Positions 22,030 to 33,296 of a stretch of DNA of 64,000 nucleotides are shown one piece after another (position 1 is the first letter of the stretch; each line of letters starts with the position of its first letter). The notes beneath the pieces are model-generated. The model did not search any database. It had not been told where the DNA came from and saw nothing but the letters and a program-made list of their open reading frames with translations. The position numbers were made by a program, and so were the translations under genes. The stretch is from Turnera subulata (lineage: Eukaryota > Streptophyta > Magnoliopsida > Malpighiales > Passifloraceae), in NCBI GenBank assembly GCA_028386065.3, contig JAKUCV010002355.1, forward strand, positions 1 to 64,000, read 5' to 3'.

Positions 22030-23547
22030 CCTTATGAATACACGGTTAAAATCGGAACGAGCATTCCTCAAATTCTTTTATGGACTGGGCATTGGATCAT
22101 ATACAATACGTTAATTAAATACGTTAATTATTGTTTTTTTTTGTTGTTGTTGTTTTACATTCTACAAATTTTTTATAGAAAATTAAAAATCAAAATGCAA
22201 GCTGTTGCGGTTTGAACACACGCGTACCTAGTTTGTACAGAAGATCTTAAGCCCACTCGGGGAAACCTGCTCAGATGCTTTTGCATGCTCGATTGTTACT
22301 TAGAAAAAATACCAACATCAATTTCTTGTTAAATCCTTCCAAACCAAGTGCCATTGAATCTCACGCCAAGTTTACACATGATTTTCATGTCTTCGTCTTT
22401 TTTTTTTTGGCTCATTGCTATTTTGCAATGTTTAAATTATAATTTATCAGACCCATTTGATGAGAATCGCGCTTTGCACATTTTTATTTTTTTGGTTAAC
22501 TCGTAAAGGAATGAGAAATTTTTTTCTCCTTTTCTTTTTTTTTTGTAGTGAAAAAAATGAGACAGCCTCTTTTGTCATGCTTGAAACATCAAGAAATGCA
22601 GCGAGCTTTACAATATATTTATTTTTTATTTTCACCCATATTCTAATTTCAGTTTTCTGTAAACATATATAGTAGATATATATTTTGGTTTCCAATTTCG
22701 TTTTGTGACTACCACTTTCATCAGCTCTGGTCAAATTTGGTTGCATTAGTCCCTCACTCTTGTCTCTTCCGATGTGGAATAAGTTACATAATTGAGAATC
22801 TGATTCCAATGCTTTCATTTCTTTTCTTTTTTTTTTCGTATTTTGGAGTTTTGCCTGAACACGAATTAAAAAAATGAAACCAAATTGCTGCACTTGGATC
22901 AATCCCAAGGTAAAGTAATGTTTTCCTCTCTCTAATAAAGTAGAAAAAAAAAAGTTGTTAAATTGATGGATATTGTTTTGGACAAAATAACTAATATATA
23001 ATTCTGTGCCAGCTCGCAATAATTCGTCTTCACTCTCCCTTTTGCTATCTTACATCGTTGGCCTTCCAAAGCTGGGCTTGAATATGTTGTCCCTTTGTTA
23101 CTCTTAATTTTTGTCGCTGCATAATTCTCAAGATTCGGCGCCCTGCAAGGAGTATCTTGATCTTCCCTATGGATGTCATTTAGTTGGTTACTTGGTTTAG
23201 AAATACTTGTCTGGATTTATAGCTAAGACTTAATTAGGGGTTTTTTAAAACTTAATTTTCACTAATTTTGTTCTGGAATTAATAGTCGCTAATGTCCATT
23301 ATTGTACTTGATGGCTGGCTTATAGATTTAATACTTTAATTTGTTTAATTTTATTGGTTTGTTTGTTTTTTTTTTTTGTTTCTGGCTACCTCCTAACATA
23401 TCAGACAAGAGATCTTATTTATTCAATTCATGAGAGCCACATTATTAGACAGCATCATTGAAAATGCTACTGAAGTGATCAAAATTATAGTAATTAAATG
23501 CCATTCTGGATGGAGGGATATTAGAATAAGGAAAAGACCCTAATCTC
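22030..23547. other. intergenic DNA and upstream region of the first dioxygenase gene
   Basis: AT-rich and without a credible gene. Around 23040-23170 there is a segment (CTTCCAAAGCTGGGCTTGAATATGTTGTCCC and following) with clear relatives upstream of the second dioxygenase gene at 41475-41590 and at 43390-43450, 60250-60310 and 61640-61690. These are homologous promoter-distal blocks of the dioxygenase cluster. The ORF on the minus strand at 22447-23019 is AT-rich and looks random. Confidence 0.6.
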
Positions 23548-23557
23548 TTTAAATAGG
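23548..23557 (+). promoter_or_regulatory. likely TATA box of the first dioxygenase gene
   Basis: TTTAAATAGG lies about 80 bases before the ATG. The same block, CTTAAATAGGA, sits about 95 bases before the second gene (41835-41846), and a mutated form occurs in the remnant at 60525-60540. Confidence 0.6.
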
Positions 23558-23632
23558 AACTCAGGGAGCTAGCTAGTGAATGAAACATACAAGAGAGAGC
23601 ATGCAATACAAGTGAAGTGAGAAAAAAAAAAA

Positions 23633-25152
23633 ATGAGTGACTCAGTTTTTCCTGTAGTTGATCTCTCTCCTTTCACTGCAGGAGGAGGAGGAGATGAAGA
23701 TGCCAAGAAGAAGGTAATAAGAACAATTGGCGATGCATGTGCCAAGCATGGAATTTTTCAAATTATCAACCATGGTGTGCCAACTGAGGTCATAGACCGA
23801 CACTTAGAGAATATGAGGACATTTTTTGCGTACCCTGATGAGGAAAAGAGTAAATGGAAGCCTAAAACTGATGATCTTTTCTATGCTGGCTATGTTGACA
23901 TGTCGAAAATCTCACAGTTCAAGAAGGAAGAACTCACAATGAATCACCCTGACTGTGGCTACAACATTTATCCTGACAACCCACCACGCTTAAGGTATAG
24001 TATATATACATAATTTCTTGGAAAGTTCATAAATAGAAGAGTTGATGTTTTCTGTTCTGGGTTTGGTACTTTATAGGGAGGACTTGTTAGAGATATTCTC
24101 CTACTTTTCAAGGACGGCTGTGATCATAGAGGGGATTCTAAATGATTACCTGGGGCTTCCTCCGGGCTTTCTCAAGGAATACAACAATGTTAGGAAGCAG
24201 GACATCATGGCTAGTTTTCGCTACATTGCTGCAACAGATCCTGATGAGGAAAAAATTGGAGTGATTGCTCATCAAGATGCCAGCCTCATCACCCTTCTGT
24301 TACAGGATGACATAGGGGGACTTGAATTCTACGAGGATGGGAAATGGAAACCAGTAACTCCCATAAAGGGAGCACTCACTGTGAATATTGGGGATCCCAT
24401 GCAGGTAAGCATTCTTTTTGGAAAACCATATTTAGTGTAAAGAGCTGCATAGTGTTTTTTTTTTGATACAAAGAGTATCCTAACCACCTGTCCGACTAAT
24501 CTCCCCCCTTGGCTTAAGGCAATGGAACAAAACATGTTCGCAAAGGTTCCTAGAATTCCTGATTCCTAGTACCAATCATCTGTTTTCCCATCTAGTATCC
24601 GGAACTTTGCCCAACTAATCCGGATTTGACTCAGGTTGTACACCTAGTTATGATGGGGGAGTCTCCCAATAAGAATTTTCTAGGACAACTCAACCCAAAA
24701 TTTCGCTTGAGCAGAACCAATTGGCTTACCAATTGGACCAAATCTCCCAATCATCTGTTGATATATTGTTAAAGTTTCCCAATCGTACTTTTTGAAGGGG
24801 GGTAAAAAAAAAGACAGATAAACAAGGATTGCTTTATTTTCTTGGGGGCTAATTAACTTGAAAAATTTTGCAGGTTGTGAGTAATGGAAAACTGAAGAGT
24901 GCAGAACATAGGGTTGTAAGAACAGTAGGAAGAGATCGTTACTCGTGTGCCTTTGCTCTCTTGCTAGGCATAGAAAAATGGGTGGAACCATTGCCCCAGC
25001 TCATCATCAATGAGGCACCCAAGTATAGGAGGTTCACTTTTGGAGAATATACACTAAAAAGGCTAAAAGACCTCAAGGATTCACCTTCTACTCCTGAAGC
25101 TGCCCATACCATTAACTCTTATGCACTCCGGCCCATCGAAGGGGAAGCTTGA
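23633..25152 (+). CDS. 2-oxoglutarate/Fe(II)-dependent dioxygenase (DOXC type), intact copy 1
   Basis: Three exons, 23633-23994, 24077-24404 and 24874-25152, join through GT-AG introns of 82 and 469 bases to 322 codons. The N-terminal DIOX_N domain (about residues 5-110) opens with FPVVDLSPF and has HGIFQIINHGVP. The oxygenase jelly-roll core (about 165-265) has the iron ligands H186, D188 (HQD) and H242 (EHRV), and R252/S254 (RYS) for binding 2-oxoglutarate. The usual YPPCP stretch before the first histidine is replaced by YIAATDPDEE. Plant enzymes of this class hydroxylate, desaturate or demethylate small molecules, often in specialised metabolism; the substrate cannot be read from the sequence. 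The start is fixed by agreement with the second gene. The protein has no signal peptide and is expected to be cytosolic. Confidence 0.93.
24450..24790 (-). mobile_element. possible small retroposon inserted in intron 2 of dioxygenase gene 1
   Basis: Intron 2 is 469 bases here but 92 in the second gene and 223 in the pseudogene. The extra DNA begins with a T10 run followed by GATAC, as expected for the poly(A) end of a minus-strand retroposon. I could not define a target-site duplication or identify a family. Confidence 0.3.
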
Positions 25153-26398
25153 GTTCTATATTTCCCAAAGTATTAAATTAATTGTTGTCTTAATTTCTAT
25201 TATTATTTCCTTTCTAGTACTAAGGTTGTGTTGTGTGCCATCAGTGTATGTTTGAAATAATGACTTTCTGGTAAGTTGTAATATTTTATGAAGCAGAGTT
25301 ATAAGCATGCAGTTTATAGTGATTAAGTAGAAGTAAGTAAAGAGTCTATGAGGTCTCAACCAGAACCATGAGATCAATTTTTTTAGAGCAAGGTGCAGCC
25401 CTCCACCAATACCTTCTATGGTGGGAACTTGCTCCCGAATTTAAGAAGTTATCGGTGTAGTCGCCCTTTTGGAGTGAGGAAATATACAAGAGTTTTATAA
25501 TCCAAAAACAGATGAGGGTGTTGTTGATACTAAAGTTTGGGGCACCAAACTGAGTTGTGAAAGGTGTTAATTTTTTTTTCCTGTAATTTTTTTTTGAAAG
25601 GTGATATGATTCGATGACTGCGTATAATTACAATGGAAGGAAATTTCGTAAATGGCAGATGAAACAAAGGATAACTAGATGGGAAATAAAAATCTTTTCA
25701 ATTGGGTCAGACAAAATGAGTTTGCTTTTGCTAAAAAAACATTAAAGAGATCAAATAACTATTTTCTTTTTTATGTTAGGATCCTAGAAAGAAACTATCC
25801 TATTCCTCCTACCATGACTCGTTGGATAAACAGCATGTAGATATTACAACACAACTTATGTATAATATAGTGACAATAATTCCAACGGGTGTCATGCACA
25901 TCTCTCTGTACATGTCAGTTGTCAAAGGAATATCATTTCAATAACTGAATTACCTATATATAATTATTCATCCCTCAATTAGATAAAAAATATATAAATA
26001 AGTATCCACTTAATTTTTATTACTTGGGTAATAGAAAAAATAAGAAGGGGAAGGGGGTGAGCGAGGGGGTGGGGTAATATTTTATTAGTATTTTCCAATA
26101 ATTTTAATTTGGATAAAAGTCAGAGAGTTATAACTAGAATAAATTAATTAGGCCATGTGGACACTTCGTCCTTTCCCGGCACGTCTGATATTTTCCCACC
26201 TGCTCTAGTTAATTACTCGTATAGAATTCATCTCGCTTCCAAAATGTTTATGGGTCTATACTAACGGATAAATCACTAGAGAATATTTTTAATTCAGTTG
26301 TTCATGTTAGAAGCTACCATTAAATTGAACAAACCCCACCCGGCAGGATTTTACTTGAAAGATGAAATTAGTTCTCTCACATGGGTCGAGTCCCATAT
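25153..26398. other. intergenic DNA downstream of dioxygenase gene 1
   Basis: AT-rich, includes the 3' UTR of the dioxygenase gene in its first 200 bases. I see no other gene, repeat or element. Confidence 0.5.
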
Positions 26399-26403
26399 CA
26401 AAG

Positions 26404-27928
26404 TGCCCGTTTGGAATGTGGGTTTGGGCGCGCGCGATAGGGATTGATCCCGAACTCGTTGTTTGGCGGAGCGTTATTGGAGGCCGGGATCGGGAATGGG
26501 CTGGGATCCAATCCCGCGAATCTGGGATTGAGGCCTCCAATTCCGGATTTTCAACTCATCCTTGGAAGCCGGGATTGAAAATCCGGGATAGGGGTTGAAA
26601 AAGTATGACGGGGGTGCCCCTGCTTATTTCTCATTAATACCATTTTACTCCGCTTGTATAAAATCATTTTTTCACACTTTGGATCAGCCGACTCGAGCCC
26701 GACACTCTCTCTCCTTCTCCTCCCAGGTCAGCTGTTCTTCCTCTCCCCTCTTCGTCTTCTCTTCTTCTTCTCCACGATTCATCGACATCAGAAGCGTGTT
26801 TATGTATTTTTTGCCTAAAATCATGTGCTTGAACTTGCTTCTTCCTCTTCTGCATCGTTTCTTCTTCCTCTACTCATCCAATCTTTGTTAAAATCGAAAC
26901 CCCCAAATCAAACCCTAAGAACCCTAATTTTTAATTCCGAAATTGAAGATGCAATTGGGTTATAATTCTGCCCTAAATTGTTGTTACCATTCATTTAAGT
27001 TGGACTCATCACTAATTCACCATCTATTTCAATTGTGTAGGTGGATTGAAGTTTAAGGGGGCTCGACGGGGTTGGTCATCTCCATTGGTTAAGGTAAGAA
27101 CTACTTTCCCTCCTCATTTGATGGTGTTGGTGGTATGAACCTTCTGTGAAACATGTGAACGCAAGTTGATACAACAATGAAAACATGTGACTCGGGACAT
27201 GAACATTGAATGATTGTTGGCATGTTAGCTATGGCGTTGCTTATTTTCATGGCAAAATGAAAATAATTGTAGGTGTGGATGTTATGTAAACAATAGGTAA
27301 TGGATGCTTCGTTGATGACTTTGTGGTTTTAGTAATGTGTAATGGATGCTTGGTTCTTATGCAATTTGGATTGTATTCCATAGAATAATACGTGTCAAAA
27401 ATATTACATGCACACCATGTAATTTTAATGCATTTTTTTTCATACTCATTTAAATCAAATCATGTTTTACTCTCAAAAAATAATAAATGGGGAAAAAGTA
27501 CAAGTCACTAAAAAAAATTATGAGTTAATGTCTTGGTTCCAAAAAATAATACTTGTAAAAAAATGATATATTCAATTACACTTAGATGGGTTTTGTTATT
27601 AAATAATATTAAATTTGAAAAAAATTCAATTCTAAAAAAAAATTAAATGGAAAAGTAAAATTACAATCCTAAACCCACCCCAAATCCAAATCCACCAACC
27701 AAATACTAAGTTCAAACCCAGGGGCAAACTAGTCATATTGTCTTCAAATCCAATCCCAAACCCACAAACTAAACACAATTTTGTAGTGTAATATCATCCC
27801 AGGCCCAAACCCCATCCCAGCAACCAAACAGGATGGCCCGGGATTGATCCCAGGCTCAATCCCATCCCACCCTGGTTTTGATCCCAGGCTCATTCCCATC
27901 CCATGCAACCCCACGATCCAAACGGGCC
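26404..27928. mobile_element. non-autonomous TIR element of about 1.5 kb
   Basis: The left end TGCCCGTTTGG and right end CCAAACGGGCC are inverted, and CAAAG stands next to each end (26399-26403 and 27929-27933). The inner arms are rich in CCCGGGATTGAT-like words. These fold back within each arm (GGGATTGATCCC types). There is no transposase. GGGCCCGTTTGG-type ends occur in PIF/Harbinger and some other plant families. The 5-base match is not decisive for a superfamily. The CT-rich part at 26700-26800 may be a captured 5' UTR, but no protein is recognisable. Confidence 0.55.
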
Positions 27929-28162
27929 CAAAGGGATTTTTGTTATTGTTGCAGTATGCTAAGCCACACAGGATATCATTTTGGGGAGGGTGGGCCCTGT
28001 TTGCCTTCGAGGATCCACCCCTGGTTAGTTGATGAATAAGCTCCGAGTAAATGACATATTTAGGGTCTGCATTTTTTTAAAAAATACCTCTTAAGGGTCT
28101 GTATTATTTTTTGTCCCTTTTATGGGTCTGTACTCATATTTTTCGTCCTTTTTAGGTGTCCT

Positions 28163-30230
28163 TGTAACAGCCCGGGTAAAAATTTGGATTTTTACCAGGA
28201 CTGTAAAAGTCTTTTTACAGTGATTTACCGAATGAATTAATCTTGGGTAATTAATTCAAGGTAAATCGGGCGTCGTTTTTCGTAACCGAGGGTTTTCCCG
28301 CGCTCGAGATTTTTCCGTGGATTTTACACACCAAAGTTGGTATTTTTCGGGTCCCGGAATCCTCAGAAAAATCACACCGGAAAATAACTAAGGGGTATCA
28401 GTTATTTTCTGGTCCGGACCGGACTCGCTCCATAATGCAGACAGGCTGCATTATTAAACGTCACAGGTTGTACAGTTTTGTTTTCACCTTTATAAATCGG
28501 AAGCAGAGGAAGAAAGGAAGAGGAGAGGAAGAGAGGAAAAAAAAAAGAAGAGGGAAAGAAAAAGAAAAGAAAAGAAGAGAAAAAAAAAAGAGAAGAGAAA
28601 AGAAGAAAAAAAAGAAACAGAAAAAAAATAAAAACAGAGAGGGGGAGAAAAAAAAATAAAAAAAAGAGAGAAGATATGAAAATTGGAAAAAAAGAAAAAA
28701 AAGAGAACAGAAAATTAGAAAAAAATAGGAAAAAAAACAACCGTGAACAGTGCCGTCACCCTCCATCTTTCGGTTACTGTGCACGGCGATGGGCTCCAGG
28801 CCGCTTCTCGATACACCGCCGCCACCAGCCTCTTCTCCTCACCGTCGCGACCTCAACCCCGTCACCCCCGCTCGGTTCCGCCGCCTGACGGGCCGTGACG
28901 CGCCGCTGACCCGACGACCGACCTGTGGATCCGTCTTCCTCCCGCGCCTGCACCTGCTCCAGCACCGCCGTGCCCAGTTTGCCGCCACCCTCGCGTCGCT
29001 CTTCGTCCGCGGTTGCCTTGCCTCGCCTCACCTTCCTCCTGCCTCGATCCGTGCTGCCGCCGACGAGCTCATCCTAGGTTTGGATATCGGGCAGTTTCCC
29101 GAGGAGCCGGCTTCGGACCGGTTATTGTCTCCGGAGTTGAGTAATCGGCTAAGGTGAGGATGGATTTCCTTCAATATGTGCCTGTATTACTCGGTTATTG
29201 TGTTTGATGATTGTTGCCCTGTTGAGTGTTGCATTTGCTGTGATTTGATTCGGGATGTTAATCCCAGTGTCTTGATTGTTTTTCGGATGTTTATCCCCAC
29301 ACATTGAGATTTTGGATATTTATCACTATGTCTTTTTGGTATAAGAATAATGGAATAAATAATAATTTGTGATAAGGATGTCGATCCTTGATTTTGGATA
29401 GGGATGTCTATCCCGATATTTTGGTTAGGGCTGTTGATCCCTGTGATTTGGTTTTGAATGATGATAATATAATTGTCACGTGGTAGGTAGTGGTACGACT
29501 CGGTGGTTTAAGACTGTTTTGTGGTGGCCATGACCTGGGTTACTTGTGATAAGCATGTCTATGCTTGGGATGTCTATCCCGTGATTATTTTTGGGATGTC
29601 TATCCCTAGGTTCTTATTTTTGGGATGTCAATCCCTGGGTTCTCTTGGATTTGGTCTGGCACCCGGAATATGTTGAGAACCAGGTCTGACCCCTAGCTTA
29701 TCCGTGACGGGGCCCGGAAAGATAAAATTGGAAATTGGATTTTTATTTGAGTCTTTTTGGTCTTGGACCGGTTTTGGGTCGAGTCTTTCGGTTTGGTGTA
29801 TTTTGGCAGTTTTTCCTTGTTTTCGACTTGAGTAATTTATAGTGTTGCATATTGATTGTCTATCCTTCGTCGGTGAGCACTTCGGACTCACCCCTCACCT
29901 GCAGGCTTTCATCCCGTAGGTTGAGTTATTTGGGGTTCAGGTTTGATGCATTCCAGACAGGTTGCGGCGTTATCCCTTGGACAGGACTCGGATCCATAGT
30001 TTCATCATGCGTCGCATACACTGCCTTAGTGAGTTATTAAGTCTTCCGCTGTGCTACTTTTTGCTATTGTTGGGCCATTGGGCTGGTTATGATGTTATTA
30101 ATGTTTTTATTTTGGGCTGTTGAGCCCGAATTTCTGTTGTATACACTGTATGTTGGGTTTTATTTGGTTGGGTCGTTACAGTTCCGGCACGTGTTTACTG
30201 TGTATGGTAAATACGGGTCGGGGCGTTTCA
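28163..30230 (+). mobile_element. solo Gypsy-type LTR of 2068 bp inserted in the left TIR of the MULE
   Basis: It starts TGTAACAGCCCGG, ends GGGCGTTTCA and has a perfect 5-bp target-site duplication, GTCCT (28158-28162 and 30231-30235). The sequence rejoined across it matches the uninterrupted right TIR near 39940. The LTR holds a purine-rich run (28495-28740), a GC-rich segment with a 135-codon frame (28750-29157) followed by a splice-donor-like GTGAGG, and the hairpin array at 29252-29640. The frame is not similar to any protein that I recognise and may be a 5' leader. Confidence 0.9.
29252..29640. repeat. array of GGGATGTCTATCCC hairpin words inside the solo LTR
   Basis: At least eight words with a 4-6-bp stem around a GTNN tetraloop. 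They are GGGATGTTAATCCC (29252), GGATGTTTATCC (29285), AAGGATGTCGATCCTT (29374), GGGATGTCTATCCC (29401, 29567, 29593), AAGCATGTCTATGCTT (29551) and GGGATGTCAATCCC (29622). Stem arms differ between words, but nearly always in a matched way. Confidence 0.85.
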
Positions 30231-30858
30231 GTCCTGGGCAGCCGCCCGGATGACGTGGACTGCCTGGCCAAAAAATAAAGCATGCGTGCCTCCTTTTTCT
30301 ATACGTGGCAGCGCGTGTTCTGCACGTGATGTCCACTGTGCATTGTGGGCCCCACTTTATAATTTCTGATTTTTAAGTGGAATTTTTTTTGTATATTGTT
30401 TACTATAAATAAAAAGAAAAGAAAAGAAATTAAAATTTCTAACCGATCAAAACGATGAGTACATGACCTTCCAAAGTCATCTCTTCTTTCTTTTTCTTTT
30501 TCTTCCCACGCACTCACTCATCGATTTGCAGCCACCCTTTGGCCTTCATCTCCGCCGTTCTACAGCTCGGCCACTCGCGGAGGCAGCAATGGCAGCAGAA
30601 GCGAGATAGTTTTGGCTTCTACAAAGGCACTTTTAGGAGCAGCCTTGAAGGCCTCGACGCACTAGGACGAATTCGTCCACGATCTAACCGGATCTGGATG
30701 GGTTCGTCTTGGGTCTTCTTCCCCTTCTCAAGTTGATGGTCTGGGTTCACAAATATAAGGGTTCAAAGCAGTGTGCTCTTCTTGTGATGTACTCGCTTCC
30801 CACTATTTTTTTTTTTTTTGCGCAGATGATCTGTAAATTTGCACACATGCATTTTTAT

Positions 30859-32856
30859 GGCTTCATTACGTTTTACCCCCCTGAACTTTCGTTGAAAAAT
30901 GGATCACACCCTGTATTAAAAAAAACCGGTATTTAACCCCCTAAACTTTGTAATTCCGCATTTCACCCCATTTCGTTAGGGTTTTTATACTTTAGTTAGT
31001 TGACTTAATAGAATGCACGGATGATCAACACGTGGCAAGCTCTTTACCGTCCGATACTTTTTTTCATTTTAATTTTTTGAAAAAATATAAAAATAAAAAA
31101 ATATTTTTAAAAAAAAAAATAAAAAATAAAAAACTTATATCATATGAAAAAGAAAAATAAGGAAACAAAAAAACGAAAAAATTATAAAAAGTATTATAAA
31201 AAAAAGTAAATAATTAACAATTATTATATTTAAAATAATAAAAATGCAAAAAATTAAACTCAACAAAACAATTATTTGTCTTTTATGAAAAAAGGAAAAG
31301 AATACAAAAGAAAAGCAAAAAAAATTCTACTCTAATAAAATAATATTTTTCTTTTACAAAAAATGGTTAAAAAATTTACTCAACGAAATGATTTTTACAA
31401 AAAAGGCAAAAAAAAATCTACTAAATAATTTTTTTATAGAAAAAGGTAAAAAAAATTTACTCAACAAAAAATTAATTTTATTTTACAGAAAAAAGCAAAA
31501 GAATTCAGCTCAGCAAAAAAATTATTTTTCTTAAAAAAATTTTTTTTTACAAGAAAGGGAAAAAAATAGATTAACAAAATACACAGATTATTGACACATA
31601 TTATAACCATCTAATAAAATTGTTCTTTTTTAGTTATTTTATTTATAAAGAAAAAGCAACAAAATCTATATAACCAAAAAAAAGAAAAAAAAAGGTTCCA
31701 CTACAAAAAAGAAAATCGCACACACACATTGAACAACCCACCACCCCCAGTTAGCAACCCGCCGCCTGCTATCATCGGAGCGAACAAAAAAAGTCACCGT
31801 GGCTAGGACTTCACCACCACCACCACCAAAATCACAACAACAGTGGCGTTAATTCACCAGCATCACCACCAGCAACAATACCGATAGGGCGACTCAACCA
31901 CTGCGCTCATCTACTCTGCCCCCTACCTTCTCTCCTTCCACCTCGCCGTCCAGTCGTAGCTCTTCCTCGCTTCGTCGCTCTCCCTCCAGGCCACCCTCGC
32001 TTCCTCCCTCTCCCTCTCCCTCTAGGGCCTCTGGGAATTCCGACAGGGCTATCCTTCTACATCGACGCCTTCATCCCCTACGGCAGTCACTGCCTCCTCG
32101 CCGTTGTCAGCGGTGTCGAGGGCTCCATCCTCGATCTGCTCTTCCTCTCTCCATGTGCTCCTCCTCTTGCTCGTCTACGGCATCATTGCCCGGGTTGTGG
32201 GTGGGATCCTCTTTCTTCATCAATTTGGTTCAATCAATCCATTGGTTCAATTCTTGATTGGGTTTGATTTTACAATATTTATTTTATGCTTTTGTAATGA
32301 CGGTGGCCGAAATTGGTGGTGGCATGGTGGTGGAGGTTGGGAGAGGCCAAACCCAACTTCCTTCCTTCTCCACAAAAAAAGAACCATACTTGAAGAAAGT
32401 TAAGAGAGAAGAAAAGCTCACCAACGCCTTCGCCTTAGGCTTTTTCATAAATGATGTCAGTGAACTCCTTACCCGACTCATCGGAAGCTTTCACCCACAC
32501 AACTGGTTCGCTGGAGACTTTGGACGGAATTTTTGGTTGGGGAGAGGATGGAGGCGGCAGGAGGAGGAGGAGGAGGAGGAGGCACTTTTCCTTTTTCCTA
32601 TTTGTTTTTTTCATTTTCATCTTTTTCTTTTTCTTTAATTTTGTAAAAAGTAAAGAAATTATTGGATGGACTAGATATTGTCACGTGTCTTTCATCCATG
32701 AATTCCGTTAAGTCTCATAACGGAGTTGGAATCGGGTCAACCGCAGGGGGTGAACCGCAGAAATAGAAAGTTTAGGGGGTTAAATACCGGTTTTTTTAGT
32801 ACAGGGGGTGATCCATTTTTCAATGAAAGTTCAGGGGGGTAAAACGTAATGAAGCC
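30859..32856. mobile_element. second, nested Mutator-like element of 1998 bp, possible Pack-MULE
   Basis: Inverted ends GGCTTCATTACGTTTTACCC at the left and their complement at the right continue for about 100 bases with few differences. A perfect 9-bp target-site duplication, CATTTTTAT, flanks it (30850-30858 and 32857-32865), diagnostic of Mutator-like elements. The left half (31050-31700) is extremely AT-rich. The right half (31730-32640) is GC-rich with several overlapping open frames and no transposase. That contrast is typical of gene capture by MULEs. I could not identify the captured sequence. Confidence 0.88.
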
Positions 32857-33296
32857 CATTTTTATTGGTTAAAACCTTCTTGGTTTTTACCTTATGCCAT
32901 CAATTGAGAGTTGTAGCAATTCTCAATTAATTTCTTGATGGATATGAGTATTGCCTTTGATTATGGTCATCGTCCTTTTTTATTGTTAATTACAACAAAT
33001 AATCACGCCAACATTTTCATCTAGTCTCCTTTGATTTTGTGAGTAAGAAGTGGCGTTGCTAGTTGGCTTGGTGTTTAGCTTCAAACTGGATTTTCTAAAA
33101 AAAAAAAATAGCTCTGTGGTCATGCTTTTTTTTTTTTGATGCAAACGATTATCTTTATTGATGGATATATTTACAGAGTGTTGTGAGTACAAGCAAAGAA
33201 ACAGACGTTATACATACAGGATGCACTAATATAAATGCTACGTTTAAGGGCGCTAACAACTCGTAAAAACAGGGAGGTTGGTATAATAAGCTATAG

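Noticed and set aside
22447..23019. 190-codon frame on the minus strand
   Set aside because: Lysine- and phenylalanine-rich translation of AT-rich DNA without any motif; it lies in the upstream region of the dioxygenase gene.
28402..28784. Phenylalanine-rich frames that look like membrane proteins
   Set aside because: Reverse translations of the purine-rich tract within the solo LTR.
28750..29157. 135-codon frame in the solo LTR as a host gene
   Set aside because: It lies within the boundaries of a solo LTR with perfect target-site duplication, and it is followed by a splice-donor-like site as in LTR leaders. Not called as a gene.
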